From positions 13,906,216 through 13,970,215 of the forward strand of contig CP137670.1 of assembly GCA_037976565.1 (NCBI GenBank): a stretch of DNA of 64,000 nt, read 5' to 3'. The notes under the pieces are model-generated. The model was not told the origin of the DNA, did no database searches, and saw only the letters and a program-made list of their open reading frames with translations. The DNA comes from Mesocentrotus franciscanus (taxonomy: Eukaryota > Echinodermata > Echinoidea > Camarodonta > Strongylocentrotidae). The position numbers and the translations under genes are program-made. This document shows positions 1 to 12,369 of the stretch, one piece after another. How positions within the stretch are numbered: position 1 is the first letter of the stretch; every line of letters begins with the position of its first letter.

Positions 1-366
1 TTTCGCAACAATCATTCCACATTTTGTAGTTTGGCTTTTGATCCAGAGCCCTACAAAATCTGCAAGATGAGGAGAGCATTGGGTATTATCACTGGTACAT
101 TTCCCGACACAATGTCTTATGCGCAACTCCTGCAGTCACTGGGTATTGTCAGACTGTCTGAACGACGCTCTGTTCTTTGTGAAAAGTTTGCCAAATCCCT
201 GCTGATTTCAGACCGCCACCGCCATCTCTTGCCTGAAACTAGACAAACCATCTCGCGACGCACTCTCCGCAACTCTCTTCAGCTCAATACCCCCAAAATG
301 AGAATAGAGCGTTACAGGCAATCTCCCATTCCCCACTTCACACGAATCTTGAATTCAAATCTGTAG
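1..366 (+). pseudogene. 3' end of a CR1-like LINE reverse-transcriptase ORF
   Basis: An open frame enters from the left edge and stops at 366. It contains RRALGIITG followed by SYAQLLQSLGI, a heptad-like RLSERRS and a basic tail. This pattern (RRALRIITG..., then a leucine-rich helix and FAKSLL) is the usual C-terminus of CR1/L2-type non-LTR retrotransposon polyproteins, downstream of the RT domain. No start codon is in the window, so only the last ~120 residues are visible. The LINE family is inferred from the protein pattern and not proven. It is most likely a 5'-truncated or window-truncated dead copy. Confidence 0.6.
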
Positions 367-800
367 TTATGTTTACCCCATATTATCATGCCAATTAACC
401 AGATTTAATCAGATTTCATAGATAGGACTACTCTGTAAGTAATCATAATTTCATATTTTGTATTATTATATTTCTTGGAATAATCACCCATGGCATATAG
501 AAATATGGTTATACGAGAAACGTGAACTAGGATACAAAATGATTACTTATTCATTTGAAAGTGTATGAATATGACATTTGGAAAATTGAATAATTACAAC
601 ATGTTTTATTTTACGCCTATTTGATATTAGTTGTTTAGTTAATTAGAATAAGTTTTTGATATTGAGATTGCTAAAAGTACTGATTTTTTATATTCTTGTA
701 TGTATATATAACTTATAAACTGAATTGTATGAGTCTCCGGACTTTTTATGCAGCATGTTTTTATTTACAATAAACCAGAATTGAATTGAAAAAAAGATAT
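1..800 (+). mobile_element. CR1-like LINE, 3' part with 3' UTR
   Basis: The RT C-terminal frame (1-366) is followed by about 400 bp of AT-rich non-coding DNA. That ends near 770-800 in an AATAAA-like signal and short TTGAA-type repeats running into an A-rich stretch. A short-repeat tail after a terminal AATAAA is typical of CR1-like elements. The 3' boundary is approximate. Confidence 0.5.
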
Positions 801-839
801 CAAAAGAAAAACATAGCAAAAGAAGAAAACCAACAGATA

Positions 840-878
840 GGGAAATAAGGGGGGGGGGGGCACAGTTCCCCCCTCTCA
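840..878. repeat. G-run / C-run at a repeat junction
   Basis: A run of ten or more G is followed by CACAGT and a run of C, separating the first LINE remnant from the next. The same G-run/CACAGTGCCCCC arrangement recurs near 4298-4320, suggesting a shared transposon end. Confidence 0.35.
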
Positions 879-1884
879 ATATTTTTTCATGTACTCCAAA
901 AATGGCCTTTTTAACTTTTTAACTTTGGATTTGGAACTTGTTGGATTGCCCTTTAAAGAGGTGTTTCATTTTTACTCGAATCTTTATGCGGCAAAAGAAG
1001 TAGAAGAAACAAATTGGGAAATATTATCGGATTATTCTGACATCCCCAAATTGTCTTCAGAAATGTCTTTATTGTTTGAAGGTCCAGTGAGTATTGATGA
1101 AGTTCATACTATGTTAAAACATATGAAGAAAAAAATCCCCTGGGCAATATGGCTTTACTTTAGAATTCTAACGTTTCTTTTGGGGAGATATAAAATATTT
1201 CATAGTAAAGTCATTGAACCATGCTTATTTTACAGGACACCTATCACAATCGCAAAAACTGGGGACTATAACTTTGATTCCAAAAGGGAACAAGTCAAGG
1301 GATCTACTTAAAAACTGGCGCCCAATTTCCTTGCTTAACGGTATTTATAAATTAGCCTCCGGTTGTATAGCTAATAGACTAAATGGGGTTTTGTCTTACT
1401 TGATACGAAAATCAAAAAGGATTTCTAAAAGGTCGTTTTATTTGGAAAAATATACGTTTATTATATTACTTTACACTGAAATAAAGGATATGGCATATTA
1501 CTCGTTATTGATTTCAAAAAGGCATTCGACTCTGTGTCTCATAAATTCCTCGTTAAAGTTTTGGATTTCTTTCAATTTGGCCAATCTTTTCAGAAATGGA
1601 TTAAATTGTTTCATGAAAACGCTTCTTCGTGCGTCCTACTTAACGGACACTGTGCATATATATTTTTAATAGGGCGAGGGTGTCGTCAGGGAGATCCATT
1701 GTCTCCGTACCCATTTTTGTTAGTGAGTTGGTATCCTGATGCGTCACTCAAATTCTTTAGTTGGCTTGCATTTGAATGGGAAAACACTCAAACTGTTGCA
1801 ATAGGCAGATGACACCCTCTTTACACCCAATGATACTAGAAAAGATTTACCAGGTGCTATTGACTACTTGCTGACTTTGAAAAT

Positions 1885-2454
1885 ATGTTCAATCTCAAAA
1901 TCTACATAGCTAAAACGCAAGTTATATGGATCGGGAAGCACGGGTCTCTTAAAACAGAAATTTCACACGAATACAAATTGAACTGGATATATGAAGGTTA
2001 TTCTAGGTACCTGGGTATAGACTTTTCGGTACATTTATCACAGATGGTTGAACATAATTATTGTGAAAAGTTCAAAGAAATTAAAAGTAAAGTGACCTCG
2101 TGGCTGAAAAGATCATTGACCCCCTTAAGACGAATAACAATTGTTAAATCGTTATTTATATCCAAATTAAACTACCTGTTTCTATCACTTCCAGAACCAA
2201 ACTCACAAATTATTAGAGAGTTAAATCGATGTTTTTACTCGTTTATATGGGGTAATAAACCTGACAAAATAAGAAGAACACAAATGTGTCATTTGTTTAA
2301 GGATGGTGGAGTTCAAATGACAGATACTTTCATACATTTGAAATCTCTTAACATACCATGGATCAGAAGATTTATCAGTGACTCATTAGATGAAAATTTT
2401 ACTTATCATATGTTTCTTTTGTTTTTGCCTCCGTCAGATTCTCTCCAATTATAA
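1885..2454 (+). pseudogene. LINE ORF2 fragment, post-RT region
   Basis: This is the longest clean frame of the dead L1-like element (189 codons). It covers the region after the YADD box: YLGIDF, SWLKRSLTPLRRITIVKSL, KLNYLFLSLP, then RCFYSFIWGNKPDKIRR and MCHLFKDGGVQMTD. These match the conserved 'thumb' and connection segments of L1/Tx1 proteins. The frame continues after a stop as 2455-2850. It is a decayed copy with no promoter or start of its own. Confidence 0.75.
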
Positions 2455-3025
2455 ATGGGATCCGAACATTACAAACAATTAACCATTGCCACGCCTAATC
2501 TATTTTGGAAAGAGGTGCTTTTTGCCTTCTCAGATCTGGTTGAAATCACTGTGGATAATATTGCAGGTCAACCTCTTTGGAATAATACCAGAATAAAGGT
2601 GAATAATGATACAATATATTATAAATTTTGGTGGATGAAGGGAATATTCTTTATCTATAACATTTTGAAAACGGATGGTACGTTTCTCTCGTATTTTGAA
2701 TTTCAACATAAATTTGATATGCAAATAAAATTCCTTCAATATTATGGGTTATGCAATGCTATTCGGGCTGCTTTTAACAAGAGTGTAATACCAAAGTTCA
2801 TGGAACCTACATGTACTATACCTGAAGCATTAATTATAATATTGGAATGAAAACCGGTGGTTCTTAAAACATAATGTGAAAGAAAGTAACAACCGAATGG
2901 AAACAGGGTTTAGATCTATAAGATAAAGCATGGTGTGCGCCTTGCCTGATTCCCTACCAGTCGACTGTTGATATACATATGAGGGGGAGGGGTTCGAGTT
3001 TAAGATTTTAAACAGAATACTTTGC

Positions 3026-3223
3026 ATGAGAGATTCATTGCTGAAAGTCCGAATAGTTGCTGGTAAACATTGTACATTTTGTAACAGCAGTGAAGAGACA
3101 ATTATGCATATTTTTTGTTACTGCCCATATTTAAATATAATATTGTCAAAACTTGAGCAATGGCTTTTCAGTAAAACCAATATAAAGGCCAAACTCACAA
3201 ACCAAAATAAATTGTTGGCTTGA
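3026..3223 (+). pseudogene. LINE ORF2 C-terminal zinc-knuckle remnant
   Basis: The frame contains CTFCNSSEETIMHIFCYC, a CxxC...HxxxxC pattern typical of the zf-RVT region at the end of L1/Tx1 and R2-like proteins. It lies in line with the upstream LINE fragments and continues as broken frame to about 3400. Confidence 0.65.
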
Positions 3224-3399
3224 AAGGAGGTCATTACAACGCTTTCAAATGTATCTTAATTATTGTAAGAAAAGAAATCTATTCAGCCAAATGCAAAAAT
3301 TAGATACCACCGTTTGAAAAAGTTACATCAGCTGTTAAAACTTATATGATATGGAATGATATATAATATAGCAAAAACAAATCTCAAAGAAAATAATTT

Positions 3400-4284
3400 T
3401 GTGAACAAATAGTTTTATTTTACCAAATTGTTTTGAGTATCTATGTTCAGTTTGCTTGTTTGTTTTTATGTTAAAAAATTGGTGTACACATTATATTTTG
3501 TCGAGTTTAATGTGTAATATGTTGCTGTGCGGCCGAGGTTATTTTTTAATAATCTATTGTTTGAATGTATATATGACAAGTCATGAAATAGTGCTTGTTT
3601 TGATCTTTTGTGAAAATAAATATGTTGATAATTAATAAAGGAACCCTGTGGAAGGGTTAATAGAAACAATATCATATAATTCAACATATCATAAACAAAG
3701 ACCATTATTAAATATTTTTTACACAGTACTACAAGATATGTTGATAATGAAGCTAAAAGTTTTGAAATACACATTTTATGAAAAACAGGAATGTACCACA
3801 AATGAATTATACAAGTTTCTTTCCTACCTTGAAAGGAAGACCGAAGACAAAGATAGGTGATGACTAGGATGCTTCGCAAATCAAAATGAGGAGCCACTCC
3901 TGGTATCCCAGCTGGGGAAGTTAGATTTATTTGTTGGGTGACGGCACTCTCGCAGGAGGGAGTACCTAATCAACTAACAGGAGGGACTGTGGGGCTCGAA
4001 ATACTCATGTCATTCTTACATGTAAGTCGAAGATACACAGAAAAAAAGGGGTGGGTATTCTGTGAGGCTCCACAATTGTTAATGAGCTGCTCTGAGCTAC
4101 TCAACCTCGTCATTATTGTTCCTTAGTGTTATCTTATTGATAAGACAGTGCTAATATGCCAATATCGTCGATGAAGCAAATTTAGTGCGTACCATCATGT
4201 TTGTCCGACCTAGCAACAAAGAATGTATAGAATACAATAATGTGTAACGGGCGAACGTAAATAGATCGTCACTTTGTAAACCAG
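3400..4284. other. LINE 3' flank and unassigned sequence
   Basis: AT-rich sequence after the LINE. Short frames on both strands here show no recognisable motif. I see no gene. Confidence 0.3.
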
Positions 4285-5640
4285 AGGCGGTGCTCGGGGG
4301 GGGGGGTACAGTGCCCCCACCTTTTTAAGTATCTCCAAAGTGCCCCTTTTTACATAGGAAAAGAGCCCCTTTTACTTTGGCAAGTGCCCCTATTAATTTA
4401 TTAAAGTGCCCCTTCCCCTTGTCAACTCTGATAAGTGCCTTTATTTTGACACGTGCCCCTTTTCCTTCTACAAGTTCCCATTTCCTGTGCAATATGTGTG
4501 CATTTTCCATTCTCATAAGTGCCCTTTTTAATCTCTAGTAAGTGCCCCCTTTACCTTTGATAATTGCCCTATTCAAATCTGAGAGGTGCCCTTTTTAATT
4601 TTACATGTGCCTCTTTTCCTTTGTAAGAAGTGCCCTTCCTTTTAATAACTCCCTCCCTTTTAACTCGGATAAGAGCACCTTATATTTCCACATGTGCCCC
4701 TTTTCCTTATGATAAGTGCCCCCATTTAAGAGCCCCTTCCCCTTCTCCTAAATGCCACTTTTTACCGATGAAAAAAAACCTGCAGTCATGTTTAGATAAA
4801 GGCACTTATCAGAGTTGAAAAGGAAGGGCATTTTGTCATAAGTGCCCCTTTTCAGGTACGAGAAATTACTCCTTTTTACTTCAGATAAGTGCCCCATTCA
4901 CCTTCGATAATTGCCCCTATTTAAATCGTTTGACTTTACAACTTACCCTCCTGATAAGTGTTCTTTTCATCTCTGATGAGTGTCCCTTTTCACCTCAAAT
5001 AACTGCCTCTTTTATTTTGACACGTGTCCCTTGTCCTTTCTAATAAATGCTCTTTTCCTTCTTATAGGTGCCCCTTCCTCTTTTCATAATTACTCCCTTT
5101 CATCTCTGATAACAACCCCGTTGATTCTAACATGTGCATCTTTTCCTTTTAAATAAGAGTCACTACCCCCTTCTCATGAAAGCCCCCCTTTCACCTCCGA
5201 CAAATGCTCGTATTAAAATCTGATCGGTGCCCCTTTTCAACAAATTAACATTTCATTTTATTATAAGTGCCCCTTTTCATATCTAGTTAGTGCCCCTTGT
5301 CAGGTCGCGATAAGTGCCCCTTCTCACTTCTGATAATTTCCCTTTGAACAATGATACCGTACCCCTTTTCCTTTCTAATAAGGGACCTATCCCCTTTTCA
5401 TAAATGCCCCTTTTCACCTCTTATAAATGCCCCTATCAAAATCTGATGGGTGCCCCTTTTCCGTCGACAATGCCCATTTCCCATTCTCATAAGTGCCTTT
5501 TTTTCATTCCTGATGGGTGCCTCTTTTTTTAAGGTGTAAAAAGTGCCTCATTTTCACCACTGATAATTACCCTTCGTACTTTGACAGTGGCTTATCGCTT
5601 TCGATAATTAAACGTGCCCCTAATTTCAAGCGACTAAGAG
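4285..5640. repeat. Degenerate minisatellite, core GTGCCCCTTTTC...GATAA
   Basis: For about 1.35 kb a unit of roughly 25-33 bp recurs dozens of times. Its core is AAGTGCCCCTTTT plus a variable spacer and a CTGATAA-like end. Unit length drifts and many copies are mutated. Around 4795-4835 the motif runs on the opposite strand (AAAGGCACTTATCAGAG), marking a local inversion. The left edge has an 11-G run followed by CAGTGCCCCC. Short frames inside it are by-products of the repeat. Confidence 0.85.
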
Positions 5641-6385
5641 TAAACGCTCGCTCGCATTTATAGATGATATAATTATGTTACTTATCAAAGGTCTTTTCAG
5701 TCTTCCGTTATGAGAATATGCTTAAAACCCCATCAGGATTGTTTTTTTTTCCTCTTTATAAGATGTAATTGTTCGCACTGCGACCTCACCAATCTTAAGC
5801 TTTCATGCTCGCAAATGAATTTTCAGACCATCACACCCAACTGCAAAGCATGATTTGATTATGTATAAAGAGAAACAAATATTGAATCATCCCTGATAAT
5901 GTCATCACAATGTAGGGGTATGTACCAATGTCTTAACAATTGTATATTTTCGCTTTGAGATTTCCAATTGTAGGTGCCCTTTTTTCAAGAAAGTGACACA
6001 CACACACACAGTAAGAATGTAAGAACCTTCAATTCTCCTCCCCAGACCCCTCCCAAAAGCCCTCAAATGCAATCGCATGACCAGAACTGGTCTATACCTT
6101 TAAAAGAAAACTTAAATTATTTTTATTGCAACGTTATGAGAATAGTTAATTTAGTGTTTATATAAACAAAAAGATCATCGCAACATTAATCCTAATTGGT
6201 GCTAATTAAATTTAAAATTGCGCGCACAGCCTCTCTCATCATGCTCTTTCTACGTACTATCTATTTTTGTCATATACACTGTCCCTCATGCATGCGGTCC
6301 ACACCCATCCACCCCTTTTCTTTTGTATAATCTTGTCCATGTAATTTGACACTTGTGCTTCCACACTGCGTCTTTTATGTTGATA
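5641..6385. other. Spacer, no gene seen
   Basis: AT-rich sequence with a short (CA)n run at 5995-6010 and one stray GGTGCCC motif near 5972. At 6065-6105 there is a minus-strand fragment of the ACCAGTTCTGGTC element seen complete at 29561-29960. Confidence 0.35.
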
Positions 6386-6681
6386 CCAGGGGGGTGTTTC
6401 ACAAAGACTAAGATCCACTTTAAGTTGGACTTAAGTATAACAGGCCATTCATGCCATTGGTTGCTATCCCAATTGGTATCTAAATTATAATCTTTAGATA
6501 ATATTTTTTCCTTCAATAATGAATTATCAAAAAATGTAAGTTTTGTACATTTTTTTCCATGATTTGTACATCCCTTGAGAGACCAATGCTAGTAAATAAT
6601 GATAGCAAACAATGGCACGAACGGCCTGTTATACTTAAGTCCAACTTAAAGTCGATTTTAGTCTTTGTGAAACACCCCCCT
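6386..6681. mobile_element. Foldback MITE with ~80-bp terminal inverted repeats
   Basis: The left arm (6388-6468) begins GGGGGGTGTTTCAC, continues AAGTTGGACTTAAGTATAAC and AGGCC. The right arm (6601-6680) is its near-perfect reverse complement, ending GTGAAACACCCCCC. The ~130-bp centre is AT-rich. No transposase is encoded; it is a non-autonomous element. Confidence 0.85.
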
Positions 6682-6814
6682 GATCTTTTCAGTAATCTCC
6701 GTAGACCCAAAACTTTTTTGTTGTTTTTTTGTTTTTGTTCATTTGTTATAACATTATTTGTTGAGGGGTCCACACTCTACCAGTTATGCTTTTTAGTGGA
6801 TCCCTCCATTTTCA

Positions 6815-7062
6815 CTTGACATATAAATTTACAGCAACATTTTCATTTCTCTTAATTTAGATTGTATGATATAGATTATCGTATAATTCCTCGTAACTAA
6901 ATTAAGAATTATATTAACAATGTCTTTTGTTATGCAAAGAAAAATAACAGGAACACTTGTATAATTACTTTTGTATACTTTGTAAAATGTTGTTCGTAAT
7001 TTATGTATTGTACATAATTTGGATTTTTCTTGTTGCAAATGGAAATAAAACTTGACCTTGAC
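6815..7062 (+). mobile_element. Possible LINE 3'-end remnant
   Basis: AT-rich DNA ends in ATGGAAATAAAACTTGACCTTGACC, an AATAAA followed by a short TTGACC repeat, as at the 3' ends of CR1-like LINEs. No coding remnant is left. Confidence 0.35.
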
Positions 7063-7455
7063 CATGTACTTAACCGATAAATTATCAAGAACGTTAATTT
7101 ATATTGCTTGCGTGACATGCATTACAATTTACTTGGTCAATTAAGGAGAAATAGAGTCTGTCATCTAGTCATAAAAGTAGATCATAAATTTTGATATCGC
7201 AAAGGCCTGAGATAGGGCGTCATCATTAAAATTTAAAAAACGCGGTTTTGCCGGGTCATATCTGAACGACCTTGAAGCCAAGCCTTTCCAAGGGGATGGG
7301 TCCCTCCGTTTTAGTATGCACATATAGCCCGTCGTTAAATGTGTACTCATCATCAGGTTATTCTTGCACGGTTTTGATTGAGCGATGTCAAAACAATAAC
7401 ATTTTATTGGGAAGGGAATGATATGCACTTTTTTTTAAACAGTATCATTTAAAGG

Positions 7456-7927
7456 TACTATGTCCCATTTGCAGGCCAAAAAATGAAAAGGTTAAATTCC
7501 AACGGCATTTGAAAGATAATACTAAGACTATTAATTGTCAAATCGACTTAAGTGATACCAATGCAGTAAGTAATAGTTTGATTTTCGGACCATTGTACCG
7601 AATGGTCGTACGTTTTGTGCTGCGCAAAGATTCAATCAGTTTAATTTTGGCCATTACAAGAAGTGGGTTATTAATGTAGACAAATGCTCATGTACCCTTT
7701 ACAGCTCATTTTATGTATGTTATTACCAAAGACGAAAAAAGCCAGTCAGTCACTCAATAGTGTCTGCAGACAGTGAAGTCTAGCAAGTAAACGGGCCTTG
7801 CATATTGTGAATATTAGGACACTGCTAACGTTTAAATTTCACAGATAGGACATACATGACATATTCATAATTCCTGCAAAGTTCTACAGAATTTGATGTT
7901 GGCTGCAAAAGGGACATAGTATCTTTA
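7456..7927 (+). mobile_element. MITE family 'CTATGTCCC', copy 1
   Basis: The element starts TACTATGTCCCATTTGCAG and ends GCAAAAGGGACATAGTA, so the terminal ~16 bp are inverted repeats. The interior shares long stretches with copies at 21959-22482, 50531-51057 and 59810-60312. This copy is shorter, with an internal deletion and a disrupted internal frame. Confidence 0.85.
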
Positions 7928-8369
7928 AGAGATATGTATTTTTCTATGTCCTTCACAGCATCATGGAGGAGAAAAGACCCCACTGAGATACCATCTCCAA
8001 TGCTAACGAATTTAAGCGTGGGACATGTATAAAATTGATACAAGACCCAAAAACCAACCCCCATCCCCCATCCCCCGGGTCCCCAGCTTCCCCTAAGCTT
8101 CATTAGCAACAGGCATTCAACCTTGAACCTGCTGACAGTAACCCAAGCCCTAATAAAATGGGTATATTTCGCCTTATTATGTCAAGGGTGATTAAACTGA
8201 CCTTCATAACTGAATGGTACCTGCAAATTTCGCAATGAACATCTTAATTGGAGTGGCATACATCATAAAAGCTCTATTAACACTAGATTAATAATATTAG
8301 ATTTGAATAGGTGCACTTATTAGAGCTGAAAATTTGCACTTAATTTAACAAGTATACGTTATGTACGTG

Positions 8370-8584
8370 GGTCGATCTTAACTATGTTCAAAATAATGTT
8401 GATGTAATATGACGATTACTCAATTAAGACTTTTTTCAACAATAACAATAAAAATAATTAATGATAGATGAAACAGTTGCTATTCAGTAGTAATGCTCTT
8501 GTCTTTTCCTCGACGAATCTAGGGTTGAAATATATTCATCGTCATATTACATCAACATCATTTTGAACATAGTTAAGATCGACC
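8370..8584. repeat. Inverted repeat, ~47-bp arms
   Basis: 8370-8416 (GGGTCGATCTTAACTATG...) and 8538-8584 (...CATAGTTAAGATCGACC) are near-perfect reverse complements separated by ~120 bp. The right arm abuts the CT-rich start of the duplicated fucosyltransferase segment, so it may mark the duplication edge or be a small MITE. Confidence 0.7.
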
Positions 8585-8585
8585 C

Positions 8586-8690
8586 TGTTTGAGGCTCTCT
8601 CTCTCTCTCTCTCTGATCCCCTCCCGTTCTGAGTCTCTCTCTCTCTCTCTCTCTCTCTCCCTCCCTTCCCTCTTTCCTTCCGGGTTTCAC
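8586..8690. repeat. (CT)n microsatellite
   Basis: Two CT tracts flank GATCCCCTCCCGTTCTGAG. The same arrangement occurs at 16340-16395 in the other duplication unit. Confidence 0.9.
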
Positions 8691-10153
8691 TTTATATCCA
8701 AATATGAAATATTCCCTCTCTTTCTCTCTTATGTATAATCTCTTTACCACACCCTTGGCTGTTTAATTGTTACAGTTTGCCAAATCTTTATAAATGAAGA
8801 CAACAACTCTGAATAGTCTTTAGGCTTCATTTTATTATTAAACATCATTATCATACGTTTATCCATGTTTACTATTATTATTATCATTCTCGTAGCTTCC
8901 TGAAAAGTAATATTGATTTTAGAAGAAAATAAATCTGCAAATTATGCACACATTTCCATCAATGTTAATTCAGAAAACGAATAACTATAAATTTGTAAGG
9001 ATTTTTCAAAACAGAGAACAAAAATAATACGAATTATTATAAACCAAAAACAAAGTTAGATGGTCAAATAAAATTGATAAAAACTCATATCACACCCCTT
9101 CACTCTACATGCTCTATGCTTTTGTTTTCTTACTTACCATGACCCGCTTACCCAAGGACGATTATTACACATCATTATTTTACTCTAATGATTTATCCAT
9201 GCTTCTTCTTATTATCATCATTCTCATTGCTTGCTAATTATGTTAAAAAGAAAGAAAAAATTATGCAAATTCTGAACACTTTTTTATTCATGTTAATTAA
9301 GAAGAAGAACTAAAAACAATTCAAGGGCTGAACCAAGATTGTCAAAAGGCAAAGAATAAAAACAAATAACATAAATTATCAATTCAAACAAATTAATCAA
9401 AACTAAAGGAGGTGGACAAAATTAATGTGATGAAACCACATCCAATCACTTGACACGTTCTATGGCTTCATTCTCTGGTATTTTTTTTTAAAGGAGACTC
9501 TGTACTGTAATAAATCCATGTCTGTTCTGGATCGGGGTCTATATTCGAAAACATATCACGTAGTTTATGTCCTTTCCATATCGTAGGGACCATCCCAAAA
9601 ATAACAGCGTCTTTCCCTCTCATTGATCGCAACTTATCCCCAAGAGTGAGTACAATATCACAGTTGTATCCTTGGGAGACGCAATCAATGTCGGACTCAT
9701 CATTTTCTTTGGAGCTAATCTGTAAAAGCGCTCTAAAGTGGTTCATTTCTGGATATGGAATCATGTGTGTCATGCTCGAAAAAATGTGAACTTTCTTCAT
9801 ACATCTCCGTCTCTTCTTCGTATCTACCTCTGTATCTTTCTGCACTTCGTTTTGTCCATCCATTGACACCCGGGGCTCTTGCTTTGAGGCGCCCTCATCA
9901 GTTACCCTGTAGCTTAACATAGTGTCACCGGCAGCCAGGTGGCTTTGACCATGACTGATGTTATCTTGGACATATTCCGTAGGCATCCCTCGTAATACAG
10001 TATCTTCTTGTTGGTGTTCATATATGCAGTAGTGTCCATCCGTGGAAACATTAGGTTCTTTCAGAGATTCATATTCTATGTTCCATGTCTCAATGTCACT
10101 GGTTCCTGCATCAGTCGGCCTTCTGATACCAGGGTCTGGCGAATCTGCATGGC
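8590..10153 (-). repeat. Left unit of the fucosyltransferase segmental duplication
   Basis: This stretch is nearly identical to 16340-17245 plus 18650-19310. Shared landmarks are the CT tract, TTTCACTTTATATC, the ATTATTATCATTCTCGTAGC segment, AAAGGAGGTGGACAAAA, and then the stem-coding region of the fucosyltransferase. Relative to the right unit, about 1.4 kb (equivalent to 17250-18650) is missing at about 9480. Confidence 0.85.
9468..10144 (-). pseudogene. Truncated alpha-1,3-fucosyltransferase paralogue
   Basis: The minus-strand frame matches the stem region and N-terminal half of the complete copy at 17856-19463 almost residue for residue. Examples are SDIETW, NVSTDGHYC, EYVQDNISHG, KKRRRC, YNCDIVLTLGDKL and DPDPEQTWIYYSTESPL. 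It then runs into KKNTRE and a stop. The whole GT10 catalytic C-terminus is gone because ~1.4 kb is deleted at about 9480-9492. Homology to the full copy begins just after a CATGCAG acceptor-like site (exon start about 10144); the frame continues upstream to 10253 in unrelated sequence. It cannot be a working transferase, yet the frame is intact to the breakpoint, so the truncation may be young. Confidence 0.85.
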
Positions 10154-10253
10154 ATAAATGCAGCATTATGCATGTATTAAATGGGGGTGAGTGTGGAAGA
10201 AATCTTGGAATTATTAAGTCCCTAGTTTTGGTAAAGTGTACATCCTGGCACAT

Positions 10254-12050
10254 CCTGGAGATGGGTTTAAGAACGTTTCACCAACCCCCGCCACCCCAAT
10301 TTGAAATAGAAATGAGATTTAAATGTAAAACTACCAAGATGTGTTTAGAATGCAAACTAGTTCTGAATTTTGAAATAAATTAAGGCGTAAGACATGTAGA
10401 CAATGTTTATAATGGAAATGGGTGTGGGATGAATGTTTGAGAATTGAATCACCATGTATGGTAAAGAATAAAGAATGCATTTATGTAAATAAGAAAATGA
10501 CATAGTTATTCATACAATCAAATCCCTAGAATTTGAATTTCCTGACCAGATTAAAGAATATTCAAGAAGAAGAAGAAAAAAATCTCTCATTAGATTTTGA
10601 AGATTTTTCGTTAAATGCTATGATACAATGCTTATCAATCTCTTCAGTTGACGTGGTGTCAACCCCTCCCCCCCCCCTCCTTTCTCTCTCTCTCTCTCTC
10701 AATCGACGCCTGTGCTTTACTTTTTACAAGGGGCTTCCACTGACATGCCAGTGACAAATTTGTCATTTTGGGAAGAAAAAAGATACACATATCCTATAAG
10801 GAAAGATCCAGAGACAGATTGGCCGTGGGAAGTTTGGGGAATTTTCCCCACGAGCAGCTCTTTATTTTTGGCTGGATCAAGGTCCAGTCGATTTGTGGTC
10901 TGAGGGCCACTTGATATATGCATCTTACATATTCAGTGGGCAGGTCGCATAACACTTTAAAAACCAATTTTCAGTCCCAGTCTGCCCCTGGAAACATCAA
11001 ATAAGTTTTGTGTCAAAGACATGATGTAGAAAAATAAAAAGGCCTGTCTAGATGTTGTTATCTGGTTATTCGATCTTTCGACAAAGCTGTAAAAGTTGTA
11101 ATTGCTTTAGGACATATAGTGGATAGGAATTTAAAAACATTAATTAAGTTTACCACATTGAAACGGCATCCAAAAATATATTAAATTCATTTTGATAGTG
11201 AAGTTGTGCTAGACGGTGATCGGAAGACGTCCAAATTTAGAAAGAAAGGCGAGTTAAGGGATTTTCGTAATGTCGCTCCTTTCTACTTAGGCGAATCCAA
11301 GGTGAATAATGAAATATATATTAAAACAATCTAGGGGTAAAACACTGATCTGCGAACCCTTCCTTTTCAGAACCACAAGAAGGCCTGAGTGACTCCCGTG
11401 CGGGAAATATTCAAAAATGAAAATAGGATGTTCATTCCCCACGCCCACCCCTTCGGAGCAATACCCTAAGCTTTAGGAGTTATGAGTCTTCATTAAATTT
11501 TTCATTAAATGTATAAGAGGTTTGGGTGTTCATAAACATTTACCCTCCGAAAAATGGACCTTTTTTAAATACGAGTAACCCAGGCCAGAAAATCGATATA
11601 CACGTTGCTTTTTGTACATACATGTATATTTATGAAGCAAATAAATATCAATGCAATAAACTGTATTCTAATGCTTGTAAATTAAGTAATGTTTTCTATA
11701 TTAACGCAAATAGAAGTGTTTATATGTTTTTTCTTCAATATTAAAAAAGAAAAAAATGTTTGGCTCAGACTTTACAGCACATTAACGCTTCGGCATTATG
11801 CATGGTCTTCTGAAAACTAACTTGAGAATTCACAAGACCGCCATGTGAGTTTTATGGGCATTCTGACAATTTTCTGAGGGTTCAAGAGACCTACATTGTT
11901 GGTCTCGTTTATATAATCCCAGCTAAATCACAAGCATGATTTTTTGTTAATGATCTGTCTTTGATTATGTTGAAATATTTGTCTTTACCATGACAAGATT
12001 GAACTAAGCGGTCAGATGACAGATGGAGGGGGTGTCAAATCATAGTTAAT
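10254..12050. other. Spacer between duplication landmarks, no gene seen
   Basis: AT-rich DNA with a C-run plus (CT)n tract at 10665-10700. No conserved frame, exon-like island or repeat family could be named. Confidence 0.35.
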
Positions 12051-12051
12051 T

Positions 12052-12357
12052 GTGTGTGGGGGAGGGGGATGCCTATGCCCCCATTTTCTAAAACATCACA
12101 GAGTATAGAAATACTTATCAATTGCACTAAGCACTCTCATTGCCTAATCCTTTGAACTGTCTGGACTGTCTGCATTACTTTATTCGTCTTCATGGACTAA
12201 CTTGTCTTGGTCATAGGCAAGATTATGACAAAAGGCTGGAAGGGGCGGGGGGGGGGCAAATGCCAATGTCCACATTTCCTGACACCCCAGAGGGCAGAAG
12301 AAGTACTTATCAGTTGCAGTCAGCACTCCAAATCCCTTGAACTTTCTGCACTACTAA
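12052..12357 (+). repeat. Two-copy diverged tandem repeat, ~185-bp period
   Basis: 12052-12180 and 12237-12357 align: a G-rich run, then ATGCC..., AAATACTTATCA-like, AGCACTC, and CCTTTGAACT / CCCTTGAACT ending in CTGCA. The second copy is diverged. Confidence 0.6.
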
Positions 12358-12369
12358 ATGTCCAATCAC

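Larger units (their letters stand above)
889..3400 (+). mobile_element. Dead L1/Tx1-like LINE ORF2 fragment
   Basis: Successive broken frames on the plus strand spell an L1/Tx1-type ORF2 from just before the RT to the C-terminus. Around 1214-1370 there is LIPKGNKSRD...NWRPISLLN. Near 1500 is a VIDFKKAFDSVSHKF motif, and near 1680 is RQGDPLSPY. At about 1808 an ADDTLF box is visible in a shifted frame. Then follows the post-RT region YLGIDF...SWLKRSLTPLRRITIVKSLFISKLNY. Near 3080 is a CxxC...HxxxxC cluster like the zinc-binding C-terminal domain. At least five frameshifts or stops break it, so it is non-functional. The endonuclease domain and ORF1 are absent. Confidence 0.8.

Noticed and set aside
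4285..5640. CRISPR-like alternation of repeats and spacers
   Set aside because: Units vary in length and sequence, spacers are not unique fixed-length sequences, there are no cas genes and the genome is eukaryotic. It is a degenerate minisatellite.
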